A DNA stretch of 64,000 nt, taken from contig OX578279.1 in NCBI GenBank assembly GCA_951217055.1, positions 39,333,610-39,397,609 on the forward strand. The letters are read 5' to 3'. The stretch is from Gerris lacustris (Eukaryota; Arthropoda; Insecta; Hemiptera; Gerridae). Each line of letters opens with the position of its first letter. The stretch's first letter is position 1. The position numbers were made by a program, and so were the translations under genes. Shown here in pieces: positions 35,401 to 47,640 of this stretch. The notes under the pieces were generated by a model that made no database searches, had not been told where the DNA came from, and saw only the letters and a program-made list of their open reading frames with translations.

Positions 35401-36896
35401 ATATTTTCCTCTTGACTCAGATATAGTAGGTCGGTTGCAAGGCTGTCCAAGCTTAACAATGAGCTGCTGACTGAAGCACGCTATACCGACCCTTATAAAA
35501 CCTCCCCTGCGCTCCAACCAAACCAAACTTTTCCTCTTTACTACCGATTCTATGTTTGAGGCCGGTTCCGCTGTTTCCTCGTTAGCCGGTATCGTCCTGT
35601 TTTCTCTCTTCCTCTCACGCTCAGTTAGTTCTTGTTGCTTTTTCAAAAAAGGGAAAAGGGAGGAAAAACCAGGGCAAAAGTATTAATTGGCACTGGGAAC
35701 GCCAAGAGCTGTTCAACTCATTCTTCTTTTCTCATCTTTTTTCTAATATCTAGAGGAAAATTCAATCGATAATACCACTATGTGTTCTCGCAGAATGCAT
35801 ACATAAATATTTATAAAAAAAAACTACTCAGTGCTATTTTATTTGTTTAATTAATTGTTAGTAACTTCTACAGAATCTTGGTCAAGTAATAATTAAGTAT
35901 AGTTTTAAAATAAAAAAAGCCCAACCCGCTTAGGGTTTTTTGGGCGACAAAAAAGATAATTTATTCACGTTTTGAACCTTAACAAATGTAAATAATAAAA
36001 CAACACTTGAATGTGTTAAAGGAAAGTATCGGGAAAATAGTATCAGATATAAGTAGGCAGGCAGAACGTCACTTAACTCGAATAAAAAAGCTTCGCACGT
36101 ATACGATTACAAAATACGTTAGTGCTCCTGTTCTTGTTGATAATACTATTTTCTTAACTACACAACCTAAGACCTAAGCTAAGTTTTAGCAATATGTTTT
36201 ATTGATTTGGGTTTTGGGAATCGACCCATGGATAAATTTTTGAATGGTAAAATTTATTTTTTTATTTTTATGATATTCTGTTTAAGAATAATTTAATTTT
36301 GATAATTAATAGATAAATACATAATATAAAATAATAATAATTTATAATTAAATATTAACATGCAATAATATAATTCAAAATATAATATAATAGTAACGTA
36401 TTAATATTTAATAATAACTGAATTCACATTTATTTTAACATAGTTGCCCTCTCGATTTTCTTTTCAAAGCAATCGCTATTTGTTTCTCTTTTTTTTGGGG
36501 GGGGGGGGGAGACTGGATGTTGTAGAGAGGTTAAGATGTTCTCTCGTGTTGCGAAGAGCACATTGTTGGCTAGGAAAGTTATGTGACAATTGTTGAGTAA
36601 TATGGTAACTTCAAAAAGGATTGCTGGAAGTAGAACACACTATAGCGGATTTTTTTGGCTGTTGGCTCGAGACGCTAGTGACTGCGCTCCGAGGCCAAAG
36701 CTAACTTTCTATGCCCTGTTCATAAAGTTACGCCTCAACTCCTGGTGCTGCCAGTTTCGAAGTTGGCTGTAGTATTTTGGTTCAACAATCTCAAGTAAGG
36801 TTGACCAATTTTTAGTCATCTTCATTGTGCTATTGTGGGTCGGCTGAGTGGCACCTGAAAGGGAAGCCTGTAAGGTAAACTGGAGCGTGTTTGCTA
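32487..36896. other. 4.4 kb without a recognised element
   Basis: The longest unassigned stretch of mixed composition. GC-richer patches lie at 32990-33100, 33190-33310, 34110-34440 and 35380-35660. Pyrimidine-rich plus-strand sequence lies at 33080-33460. A TATAAAA occurs at 35494-35500 in the 35.4-kb patch, where a 99-codon minus-strand frame (35347-35646) is also open; I recognise neither a promoter nor the peptide. A G13 run lies at 36497-36509. If a host gene lies in this window, these patches are the first places to test. Confidence 0.35.
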
Positions 36897-36932
36897 TTAA
36901 GTTATGACGTAACTATGAAGTTATGTCATAAC
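36897..36932. repeat. Palindrome AAGTTATGAC...GTCATAACTT
   Basis: 16-bp arms with one mismatch around a short loop; 'GGTAAACT' and 'AGGTTTACC' pair further out. Confidence 0.75.
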
Positions 36933-37401
36933 TTGTACAGGTTTACCTCACAGGTATCCCATAACTTGTATGTCCGCCTTTCCATTATGATTCGCTCACA
37001 TCATTACCATAACTAATCAATTAAATTTGTATATTTGAATTGTTTATGACAAATTCCCTGTAAAAAACGGTTCGACTAATCGAACAAAACTTTCTCATAT
37101 AGATATTGATGCTCTAGTTGAATCCCATAATATCTCATTTAATTGATTTATTTTTAATCATATTTAACAGGTGGTTGTTTACTTTTTGTTTTTCATTTTT
37201 AAAATAATTTCAAGCTAAAAAGAACTTTTTTTAAATACTAGGCATCGCGTGGCTCTATCATTGAAGCGAGCGTATGGAAATAAGTATGTATTGAATATTG
37301 AAAAAATAGATAATCATGAATCATGATGAGTTGATAGATATAGGGTGTGATAGTAGTACAACGGCTATTAGTAAGGGAACCACCCTGCATTCTTACTATT
37401 C
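36933..37401. other. AT-rich DNA, nothing recognised
   Basis: No assignable feature. Confidence 0.5.
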
Positions 37402-37409
37402 CTTTAACC

Positions 37410-38885
37410 CACATGTGGGCAACCCCCGGCCCGCGGGCCAGATCCGGCCCGTGGCATATTTTGATCCGGCCCGCGGACGTGCAGCGTATCGTACCAAAAG
37501 TATATTAGTTACTTCAAAGTATCGAAAATGGCTGTTTTTTATCGAAGTTTCTTTCTTTTTTTTAATGCCTAGTGAGTTTTAGAATAAAATTAGAAAAAAA
37601 AACATCACTAGATTTTTTTTTTACTTACATCTCTCTAGATATGATGATGCGAAATTACTCTGATTAATTAAGCGAAATTAATCTGATAAGGAGAAGTTAA
37701 GGTCGAGGCCTGCCGATGCCGAGAGAGTGGGGAAAGGGAGCACAGCCTTATTACTTGCACATTTTATTATAAACCCTGGCATAGCCTAACCCCCTTCACA
37801 CACTAACTACTCATAATACAGGGTGCTACCGACTTGAACCGAAAACTAGATCCAAAATGGAGTAAAACGCCACAAAGCGCACTTTTCTATCTCAATCCGT
37901 TGCCGAGATATGATTTTTTTAAAACATTTTTTTAAAGAACACGTTTTTTGCTAATAAAATTTAGTCCACTTCAACTGGTTCTTTTTTTACTTTTGAATAC
38001 ATTTTCGAAATTAGAGTTAAATTCCCTATAAAACTAGAGCATTTTCATTTTTGGAAACCAATAACTAAAATAAAAAATTCAAATTTCTGAAATACTTTGA
38101 ATGCTCATTCACAATTTTCCTAGAAAAACTCTTGGAGGCTGTCAAATCTCACAAAAACTTCCTCATTCAACACTCTTTTGAACGGTATAATCAACATTGC
38201 GATTTTATGGAGAAATTCAAGTTCGAATGCAAAAAAAAATGTCACCTACAATACTTCTAGTAGGTAAAAATGCTTGGGTGGACGAGAAAAATCCACAACA
38301 AGTTTTTCCAATGGGAATTTAATACATAAAACATTTCAATAGAAAACCACTTTTGGTTAAGAAAAATTAGATATATATATATAATAATATTATGATAATG
38401 TATCAATGTATCACTTGTGTTTTTCTTTAAATTTATAAAGTATTTCTATAATATGTATCACTTTTTTTTATTCAATTTTTTAATTCATATACACTTACTA
38501 CTCGAAATTCCAACTTTGTTATATTTTAATAAATCCCAATAAAAAAACCATTGAAAACAATGGCAATGAACGTTAACACAAAGGACCTCACAGGAGAATT
38601 TTCTACTGTTTTGAAAAATACTTATTCGTACTTTTGAATAAGTTTCAGGTCATTTTAAAACTCCCATGACATTAAATATCTTATACCCAATTATGATATT
38701 TTCACCATTCATGTTAATTCTATATCTGGCGCAAAGATCACAGTATTTCTTTACAGACGGTGTTCTACAGACTACCCCCCCCCCCCCCCCCCCCCAGGAT
38801 ATTTGAATAGGTATTTTGATCCGGCCCGCGACTCGGAGGAACCGTAACAATCCGGCTCCAGACGAGGAAAGGTTGCCCATGCCTG
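37410..38885. mobile_element. hAT-like element with CCGGCCCGCGGG subterminal sequence
   Basis: The left end CACATGTGGGCAACC (37410) and the complement of the right end, CAGGCATGGGCAACC (to 38885), form imperfect inverted termini. Subterminal 'CCGGCCCGCGGGCC' and 'GATCCGGCCCG' are typical of a well-known hAT group. Flanks CTTTAACC (37402-37409) and CTTAACC (38886-38892) fit an 8-bp duplication with a one-base slip. No transposase is present. A C21 run lies at 38775-38795 and a TACAGGGTG end at 37818. Confidence 0.7.
37817..37930 (+). mobile_element. One end of a TACAGGGTG element inside the hAT
   Basis: TACAGGGTGCTACCGACTTG at 37818 matches the terminal 9 bp of the elements at 10656 and 55573, but the opposite end was not found before 38885. 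It could be a truncated insertion. Confidence 0.45.
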
Positions 38886-38899
38886 CTTAACCACACATC

Positions 38900-39270
38900 T
38901 TTAAACGTTTAGGCCCGCTTTAATAGTTTTAACGATCTTTATTAATTCCTAGCTGTGTCGCTGTTGGTTTTACTGAAAAATGTTATTTGTAAAAAATGTT
39001 CGTCTCATCGAATAGATAATGTTAGGTTTTTTTTCCCGTCCAAAAATTCCAATTTTAATTTTAAAAAAATTAAAGCGCACGTTTACGCGAGCATTGCGCG
39101 CGAACGCTTGGACAGACAACTTTTTCCAACGAACTCGTCCTGAGCATTGGTAAAATGAAGATGTGTACCAAATTTCATCGAAATCGGTTCATTATTACTC
39201 AAGTTATCGTCGTACGTTTCAGACACACAGACACTGAGCATATTTCGTTGAATGTACGAAGCTCGCTACG
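38900..39270 (+). repeat. Family W copy
   Basis: Matches 46700-47050 along its length: 'GTTGGTTTTACT', 'AATTCCAATTTTAA', 'CGTTTACGC', 'CAACGAACTCGTCC' and 'ACTCAAGTTATCG', ending in an ACACACAGAC-type run. Confidence 0.75.
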
Positions 39271-39284
39271 CTCGCTTCAACTAC

Positions 39285-39904
39285 ATTTTTAAATTTTCTG
39301 TTGAATCGTATGTAATGTTGATAATATAATTGATATTTTTATATAATATATAATGTGAAAAAAAAATAGTTCCGAATTTATTTACTTCACATAAATGACA
39401 ACCATCTAGAGAGCTGATCTTAAACCTATAAAAGGACAAATCTTTGTACAACGGATCTCCCCAACACCAAATCTAAACCGTGCCATCGATATATTTTAAA
39501 TAATATAAATAATTTAATCGATTTATTTCCTGTTTTGCTGTCATTCAATGTTTATCTCTTATTTATAAATAATTACAAGATAAAAAGATCTTTGTTATAT
39601 ACTACGTTTTAGGGTTTTGTAGATTCTTCTCAAAACCCTTACGAGGGTGATGTGTCCGTCTGTCCGTCGCTCTTTGGTTCATAGGGCCCGAACCGTTTAA
39701 CCTAAAGAGCTGAAATTTGAAACACTGGTGCGACTTTTTGACCCAACCCCAGGAAAAATATACAGAAGTTCAAAATTAAATATGCGCATGCGCAATTCGC
39801 AAAAATGTTGTAAACTCAAAAATTTATATTTTTTTAAATTTTTGAGTGGGGTATCAAATGAAAGCTGCTGAATAGCAGCTTATATAGCTATATAGCTAAT
39901 ATAG

Positions 39905-39983
<79 letters not shown>

Positions 39984-40945
39984 AGCTTTTTTAAATTTTG
40001 CATTCCTTATTGGGTAAAAAAATCAAAATATACCCCAAAAAATTCCCCCCCCCCCCCCCCAACCACTATATAACGGCTGGTCCTAATAATTCATGCTAAT
40101 GCCTTATTGTGGGGCGATGAAAATTCCAGGAGTTCATGACAAATTTTTAAAAAATGCCAATTTTGGGCGCGAAAATTTGAAGTGCGCCAAAAAATTTTGA
40201 GTTGGGTATCAAATTAAAGCTGCTGAAAAGTAGGATTCAAATATATATTTGCTTTTTAAAAATTTCATTCCTTATTGGTTTTATAAGTCAAAATATACCC
40301 CCCCCCCCAACCACTATATAACGCGTGGTCCTAAAATTTCGAAATAATTTATGGTTATACCTTATGGTGGAGCGATGGAAATGTTCTGAAAAAATTAATT
40401 TATCTAGTCGTTATTACCGATGAAAAACATTGTGACCCCCCGGGGGATCGAACCCGGACCCTTGAGATCGAAGCAAAAAATTATAATTACATAACGGGCA
40501 TGCTTAATCATCTACAAAACCCTATAAAGTACTTGGACGCAAGTACTTCCCTGTGATTTTTTAATTTTATTTTGAATCATAATAGGATGTTGATAATATA
40601 ATTTTTATTGTTATATAAAATGTTAGTGAAATATTAATAGTTCCGAATTTATTTACTTCACACAAATGACAACCATCTAGAGAGCTGATCTTAAACCTAT
40701 AAATAGACAAATCTTTGAACAACGGATCTCACCAACACCGAATCTAAACCGTGGCCATCGATATGACCCCGTGTAGGGTAGGGTAAGAGAAGAAAAATAA
40801 TTACAAGTAAAGAAGTACAGATGTAGAAAATATAAACCGATATCTAGTACACAAGTGTAGACAAACCTGGTTGTCATACGTCAATTAATTTATTTCTTTG
40901 TTTACTTATTCTTTTTAGCTGTCATTCAATGTTTACCTCTTGAAA
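39285..40945 (+). repeat. Family X, short copy and interrupted copy
   Basis: 39285-39609 is an X copy with an internal deletion (after 'CCATCGATAT'). The end of this block ('TTACAAGATAAAAAG', 'TATACTACGTTTT') is continued at 40557 by the sequence that follows it at 1498. The DNA from 39610 to about 40556 is therefore an insertion. 40563-40945 is the best uninterrupted body of family X in the window. Confidence 0.7.
39610..40556 (+). mobile_element. Inserted element with AGGGTTTTGTAGAT ends
   Basis: Begins AGGGTTTTGTAGAT and has the complement ATCTACAAAACCCT at about 40511-40524, followed by 'ACTTGGACGCAAGTACTTCC'. It shares the layout (CCGTCTGTCCGTC near the start, a terminal 'cactTGG' motif) with the two insertions at 1573 and 2371. 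Inside are an (AT)n tract (39908-39983), C-runs near 40046 and 40301, a diverged internal duplication (about 39985-40135 and 40245-40385) and a box-B-like GGGTTCGATCCCCCGG (complement, 40437-40460). Confidence 0.65.
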
Positions 40946-40957
40946 AAAAATCAAATT

Positions 40958-41556
40958 TGAAACCCGTCATAATGAAGATCGTAAAAATATGGGATACGTC
41001 AAAACAAATATAATAACTTGCGGATTTTTTCCGAACTAACTTCATTTTCAGCAAAATTTGCTGAAAACGAATTAAATTCTGCTAAAAGATGGGTATATAA
41101 GTATTAAAATAATGCATTGTCATCGTGTTCTGAGCTATTCTAAAAGTTTCAAGTGCCTAGCTATTCGGGAAGTTAGTCAAAAATCGTTTGCAAAATTTGT
41201 ACCGGACAAAAGAAACAAACGAACAAGAAAGCAAGCTTATAAAAGCGTAGTAAAATCACAAATTTGAAAACCGTCATAATGAAGATTGTAAATATGGGAT
41301 ATGGCAAAAAAAATAAAATAACTTGCGGATTTTTTCAACTAACTTTCCATACAGCAAAATTTACTGAAAACCAATTAAAGTCTGCTGAAAGATGGCTAAA
41401 AGTATTAAAATAATGCATTGTCATCGTGTTCTGAGCTATGCTAAAAGTTTCAAATGTCTAGCTATTCGAGAAGTTAGTTAAAAATCGATTGCCAGATTTG
41501 TACCGGACAAACAAACAAACAAACAAGAAAGCAAGCTAATAAAAACGTAGTAAAAA
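40958..41556 (+). repeat. Family K, two tandem copies
   Basis: Units at 40958-41250 and 41262-41556 are direct copies about 300 bp apart, each ending in the ACAAACAAAC/GAAAGCAAGC tail. They follow family X directly, as copy 1 (3735) follows another X copy after the 3437 MITE. Confidence 0.8.
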
Positions 41557-42194
41557 GAGTAAAAATGATAAAAAACTACAAAAATAAAAATTATAATTAG
41601 GACGATCTCGGCCACTTTTATTGGGAATTAGGTATTAAAAATGGTTTTAATATTTAAAAAATTTCAATTTTTGAAAATATATATTCCTTTTTCACGCCTC
41701 CGTCTTATTTTTTTATGATTAAATTCCTTAGAATTTTATTTCATTGAATAATATTCAGAATTCTTTTAATCGAAATCTAAAAATATTCTGGAGAAAGGTT
41801 TAATCATTGAGAAAGAAATAATTAGAGTGAATAAAAAAACAACCAAAATGCAAATGAGATTGATTATTAATTCCCTGATCCTAATCAATAGGTAATTATT
41901 AAAACTTTTCCCATTCTTTTATTTCTTTATTTTTTCTTTTATCTGAACTTTTTTTCCAATTCCAATTAGATAATCGTATTAAATTTCATGAAAAAACTCG
42001 TTTCCCTCCACTTCTTTTGTCTTTAAAGAATTAGAATTAAATGATAAATTCAAAATGACAATTCAAAAGATCAATGAAGAAAGATCAAAATGCTTCTTAA
42101 AAATAAAATGAGTTTAATTCCGTCTTTTCTGGTAAATAATTAAATACTTGAAAATAGCGAAGACTTCTATTGAAGCAAATTCTTATTGCCTTTT
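41557..42194. other. AT-rich DNA, nothing recognised
   Basis: No assignable feature. Confidence 0.5.
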
Positions 42195-42717
42195 TACTTT
42201 CTCATATAAAGAGAAAGTATTTTGATGGCGCGAAAATTCGATTTTGATAGATTTACCCGTCTGAGCCCAAAAAAAAAGTTTTTAAAAAATGTCTGTTTGT
42301 CATCTGTCTGTGAAGACGCCTGGGGCTAAACTACTGGGCTGATTTTGACGAAATTCGGTTTATATGTTCAGAAAAATCATACCCCAAGGCAAAATCGAGA
42401 AATTAATTTTAGCTCCAAATTCGGGGGTGCGAGTTTTTTTGGGGGTATACCCCAAAAACTGAAAAAACGTAAAAAGAAAAATATTAGTTAATCTAACGAT
42501 GTAAGCTGTTTTCCCTGGAAAAATATATAGTTCCTTAGAAAATATAGCTTTAAACGCGGACGGAGAGCGGCCGGGTTCGACTCCCCGCCGAGGAGAAGTT
42601 ATTTAGATAATAAATTTTGATAAAATGTTCAATAATAATTAAATTTACCGACGAAAACTAATGAGTGGAAAACACTGCTTAAGTAATTATGCACTCGTAT
42701 GTAAGAAAGTTTGTCTA
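42195..42717 (+). repeat. Family Z copy 1 (full length)
   Basis: Begins with TACTTTCTCATATAAAGAG, a 9-bp hairpin (TACTTTCTC/GAGAAAGTA), and ends near 'AGAAAGTTTGTC'. Start and end of the family are inverted (ACTTTCTCATAT against ATATGAGAAAGT in the best copies). A GC-rich box-B-like block, GGGTTCGACTCCCCGCC, lies at about 42573-42590 in AT-rich surroundings. No open frame. The class is not known to me. Confidence 0.75.
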
Positions 42718-45359
42718 AGTTTTTTATAAGATAATCACTAAAATCTATTTGAATGCTCGTGATCCAGATCATTGCTTTCTTATTTGTAAAAAGAAAAACA
42801 ATTCTATAACATTTAACAGATTACGTTTTTTATTGATATCCATTCATTGGATTTAATATGTCTTCATAAAAAATATAATAAAGTAAACGTATTTTTTACT
42901 AATATATTAATTGAATACAAAAAATTATTATGTTTCTCTTCTCTTTAATACTTGGTTTTGTTGTAGAGGCTCATTTCTCAATAGTTTGTTAATATGCAGG
43001 ACAGAGGTACTGGATGGAATCTAGTAGGTGCTTGTTTGTACTAAGGGGGATTTACCAGTAGAATGCGCTCACATCAATAACGCTCGCCAGAGTTAATCCT
43101 ATTTTGCTTCTCTCGCCGTATGTTTTGTTAGGATTATCTGTAAGCGGCCACCTGCCCGTCTCTCTCTTTCACCCTCTCTATTAGCCATGTTTTAGCTTTA
43201 AACCTAATCATCTTACAGGTGATTTTTTGACAGCTTTCCTTGCAGGCATATCCTTCTTTCTGAATAAGCTTCTATGTTCGTTGTTATTGAACCCAGGATT
43301 ATTTTCCCTTAAATCCTTTCGGTAACATATTCATATACTATAACCATTTTTAACCCTTCACTGAATTTAAAGAGGCATTTGTCGAAAGGCAAACTTGAGT
43401 GTAACCAAAACCTGGAGGCTAGAGAATTTAGGATGAATGGGAAAATTATAAAATGTACCATTTAGACCTGCATATGTAACTAATCTCTGTGTTATCCTGG
43501 GTGAAACTATTATCTGCCTACTGAAGGTATTAGCATGTTATATTATTAAACTAGCTGAATTTATCCGGCTTATAGATCGGGATTTTTTTATAGACCAACA
43601 TTTAAATAAATGACCAATCTTACCAGCCGACATTATTTTTATAATTTTTATACCAATGCGTAGTTCTTTATAATATCATAATTATTTCAAAATAATAAGC
43701 CTTTAAATTGACTTGGCTGGTTGTCTTTTAAATTGTTTTCCATTAAAAGAATAGTAATCTCTAATTACAGATTAGCTAATGTAACTTGACAGAAACCAGT
43801 AAAGTGTTAACGCCATAATTATTTGTTTAAAAATAATAATTAATGCATGATGAACTCTTTTATATTTCTAACTTGACAAAATTGGACAAATTAAAAAAAG
43901 TCTAGAACAAACTGCACCTTTTTATAAGTTAACATAACAAGTCTTCAATGAGTGAAAAGCAGTTCAAGTTCACTGTTTGAGTGGAAAAGTTTTCAACTTG
44001 AAACTGAAACTTTAAAACAAGGACTTGACATTTACAACCTTACACTTGGTGAAGCATCCAAGACTACACTTGTTAAAGCACCAACTTTCTAGAGTTTGCA
44101 GAACTCATAAAAGTACCTGTTACTAAGAGGAAACCAACAACACAGATCCCTCTCCACAAAAACGAGTAAACTTTTCATAACAAAGCTATAAAGGAAACTA
44201 CGAAACATTAACTTGCAACAAATCCTTGCCACTCTCTCCGGACATATTAATAAAATCTGATTTTATACATATTATGTATGCTAAAGAAAGAAATGTTATG
44301 TATGTTTTACATAAATCTTAAAAGTGTTTACTTAAAAAAAATGCTTTGGTTATTTCAGTAAACTTTGTATATAGTGACCCCTTGAAGAAACGCCTTACAA
44401 ATTACCACTATATTAGAACAATTGATCATTTGGAAAGCACAAGCAATATACATTATATGTGCTTGTGTTAAGAATAAGAAAAGAGGTAATTTAAGCCGAA
44501 TCCTTACCTTTCAAAGATAATTGAATCGTTACTTTCGAAAGATATTTGACATTTTGAAGCTATTCCTGCTGTCAAGTGAAAAAGAGGAAGCTTAAAAGTA
44601 AACTGGATTACCGCGATAGGAAATCATGAACCACTTGAAAATTCGCTGATTTGGAGGGAGCGGATTCATTGCACATGTTGGATTATTACATAACATTGCA
44701 TATGTTGGATTACGAATTACTGCCTACTATTACTATTAGCTTATATTCCATTTGTGTCCTCTAATCTATACTCTCGTACTATTATGTGTTCAAAAACATG
44801 TTTTTATGTGATAAGATGAGGTCTTGAAGTTAATTTACCAAAATGAGGTTAATGCAGGTCTATAATATATTGTTAAGGAATGGTGGTGTTGACACGTTGG
44901 TTGTAGAGGAGGTACACTATCTTGAGCACCTGATTTCCCTTGAGGCCACTTGAGGAGGTATCTCATTCACCTGGTCTTACCTGAATGATAACATCTTCAA
45001 GTAACCTCTCTATATCCTGCCACCCTTAATCCTCTATCATTGTGTACCTTCCATTATGTATTATATTTCGTACATTCATTCGATGTACCTATTAAATATT
45101 AGCTGTTAGTTAACTTTATATCTTATTTAAGTTGTTATTTTAGTGTTTCTGATTTAAAACAGGCATACATTTATTTTTTCAGCAGCTTAAGCATACGAAA
45201 ATAATAATAATAACCATTTATTAAATGTCCTTTACAATCTTTACATGAATACTTCTAAATAAATGAACATTTAAATCAGCCGTAGCTGTAGTAGTCTGTA
45301 GAGACTTATGAGTTCAGCTCTTATCCAATCTGGACATCATAACAATTATTAAACATAAT
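42718..45359. other. 2.6 kb of AT-rich DNA, nothing recognised
   Basis: A somewhat GC-richer part lies at 43020-43260 but shows no frame or repeat that I can name. Confidence 0.45.
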
Positions 45360-46200
45360 TTTTATTTATTTATTGTAAATTTTGCTACTATAAGTTTTAT
45401 AAGTTTATTCAAATTATTCCTTGTGAAGCCAAACATCCCTATAAACTTGCGCCATTCTTCTCCACTCTGCCCGCTCTCTTGCAACTCTTGGCCAGGTGGC
45501 TCCTCCACAACAAAGCTTCATTTCTTCATCCCATCTCATCCTTGGCCTGCCTCTTTTTCTCTTGTGCTCCAGTGGTATCCATTCTATAACTGCCTTTGAC
45601 CATCTTCCATCTTCTGTTCTCATCAGGTGTCCAACCCATTTCCATTTCTTCTCCCTTATCACCTTGCCAATGTCATCCAATCCTGTCTTCTCTCTTATCC
45701 ATTTGTTTGTTTTCCTCTCTTTCCTTCCAGTTTTGAGCATACTTCTTTCCATGTTTCTTACTGTCACTCTGAGTCTGTCGATGCTTTTCTTTGTCATGCA
45801 CCACGTCTCACATCCATGTATCAACACTGGCCGTACAACACTATTCCATAATTTCTTTTTTTCCCTTAACTCCACATTGGACCGGAAAAGTTTTCTATAC
45901 CTATTATAGGCTCTCCATCCCATACCTATCCTTCTTTTTATTTCTTTTGTTGTGCCATCTCCTTTTGAAATTTGCTGTCCCAAGTAGATAACCTCATTTA
46001 CTTCTTGTTTCTTTTCTTCTTCAATAATTATGCCTTCATGTGTGCTTTCACTGTTGTCATTAACTTTGTTTTCTTCTTGTTGATTCTTAATCCTATTTTC
46101 TCAGCTTCTCTTATTAATTCTATAACCATTGCTTTAATTTCCTTCTCTGAGGAACCAATCAAGACAATATATAATATCAGCAAATTTAAATGTATTTAAA
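45360..46200 (-). pseudogene. RTE-like non-LTR retrotransposon, 3' fragment
   Basis: A minus-strand frame of 189 codons (45414-45983) encodes the reverse-transcriptase thumb and C-terminal tail of RTE-type elements: HGCETW (residues 56-61), a KWVGHLMR block (115-122) and KRGRPRMRW (143-151), ending in W..E. Upstream (to about 46196) the coding sequence continues in other frames, with recognisable 'IGSSEKEIKAM' and 'RINKKKTKLM' peptides, so there are at least two frameshifts. The catalytic F/YADD box is damaged: it reads FAD followed by non-D. Sequence before about 46200 shows no homology, consistent with 5' truncation on insertion. The 3' end lies in AT-rich DNA near 45360. A dead copy. Confidence 0.85.
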
Positions 46201-46589
46201 TTTGAATTTGACGAAAATAAATAATATAAATAATATTCACTATCTAACTTTTTAAACGACAATAATATTTTAGAAAATGCTTGCATACGAGTCTGCAAGA
46301 CAGTGAGACATATTCATGTAACGCATTTTGGTGTCGTTTTTTGGTAACGCTTTTCGAGTTTATGTGCCAAAATAAAGACATGAAAATGTCAAAAAATTCG
46401 AGCGTGCAGATTCTTGCGTTTGTAAATTAGGAATTAAATTGAACATATGTAGTGCACGGTGCACGAAGAAAGAAAGTACTTTTCTTCTTTTCCAGTTTAT
46501 TTAGAAGTAATCTTTTAGCTTCTTCACCCATATTTTTATAATAAATGCATTAAATTATTGTTTAACAAAAATAAAAAATAGACTGCCAA

Positions 46590-47170
46590 TTAGGGTGGCA
46601 CATAGCTTCCTCGCATTCTATCATGTACATTGTTGTTATATTAACATTAAAATTATTGTTATATTAGTTTATTGTTATATTGTTTATTGTGTAAAAGCAA
46701 TTAATATAGTTTTAGCGATCTTTAACACTTTATAGCGGTGTCGCAGTTGGTTTTACTAAAAAATTGTATTTGAAAAAAATGTTTGTCTCATTGAATAGAT
46801 GAAGTTAGATTTTTTCCCCGACCTAAAATTCCAATTTTAAATTTGATGTTCACGTTTACGCTAGCGTTGCTCGTGAACGCTTGGACGGATAACGTTGTCC
46901 AACGAACTCGTCCTGGGCATTGGTAAAATGAACATGTCTACCAAATTTCATCAAAATTGGTTGACATTTACTCAAGTTATCTTCGCACGTTTCATAATTC
47001 GCGGACACACAGACCGACAGACAGACAGACAGACAGACACGAGACCAAAAATGGTCCCTGATGTCTGAAACGGATTTCTGTCTTGGAATTTTTGAAATCG
47101 GAGGCATAAAAGTTTTTCGTTCTCAAAAGTGAACACAATGCTTCCGTTACCTTCGGTAAGCTCGGAAGCA
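46590..47170 (+). repeat. Family W copy with V-type end
   Basis: Matches 38900-39270 from about 46700; the end near 47100-47170 ('CTTCCGTTACCTTCGG', 'GCTCGGAAGCA') is the complement of the start of family V at 16990. A (GACA)n run lies at 47010-47040. Confidence 0.7.
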
Positions 47171-47199
47171 ATAATAATGTAAAAAATAAATGTAATGTA

Positions 47200-47465
47200 T
47201 GTAAGTTTATTAGGAATAAAATTCTAAGGGTTATGGCGTTTGTCCGATGCAAATCGGAGCAGTAAAACAGAAGTTGTAGTTGGGGGGGGGGGCGCCGCTG
47301 GGGCTCGTGAGCGACTACTGGAGTGGTAGCGAGAAGCGAAGAGAGTGAGACGTGGTAGGTAGCCGATCGGGAGGGCAGGGGTGGGTTGGCACTACCAAGC
47401 GCGGTAGTGGGAGACATACCTACAGAGAACGGGCAGACTCGATTGAACACTTCCTATATCTTCCT
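47200..47465. other. GC-rich patch
   Basis: Contrasts sharply with its surroundings (G11 run at 47281, then a purine-rich GC-rich segment). Frames are open on the minus strand but the peptide is proline/serine-rich and not recognised. It could be a CpG-rich regulatory piece or part of an unidentified element. Confidence 0.35.
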
Positions 47466-47640
47466 AACTCCCTGTTCCCTACTCGTGTAACGCTAGTTTT
47501 TGGTAACGCTTTTCGAGGTTATGTGCCATAGCCAAGGCATGAAAATGTCAATAATTAATATGAAGGGTTGATAAAATATTGCTTAAAGCTATATAAATTT
47601 AGCTCGCCAGTATTTCATTCGACCCACTTACAATAAAACT

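Larger units (their letters stand above)
46327..47562 (+). repeat. Direct repeats of about 70 bp, 1.17 kb apart
   Basis: 'TTTTTGGTAACGCTTTTCGAG', 'TTATGTGCCA' and 'CATGAAAATGTCAA' occur at 46337-46397 and again at 47499-47555. The enclosed DNA contains the family W copy and a GC-rich patch. The pair could be arms of an LTR-like or recombination structure, or two copies of a short repeat. Confidence 0.6.

Noticed and set aside
35494..35500. TATAAAA as a promoter
   Set aside because: Such a motif is common by chance in AT-rich DNA, and no initiator or transcript evidence can be seen.
40437..40460. tRNA T-arm-like sequence as a tRNA gene
   Set aside because: No acceptor pairing, no anticodon arm and no box A at the right distance.
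45496..45909. 137-codon plus-strand frame
   Set aside because: Antisense to the RTE-like reverse-transcriptase fragment.
46992..47450. 152-codon minus-strand frame as a host gene
   Set aside because: It runs through a dispersed family W repeat and a (GACA)n run; only the GC-rich part remains unexplained.
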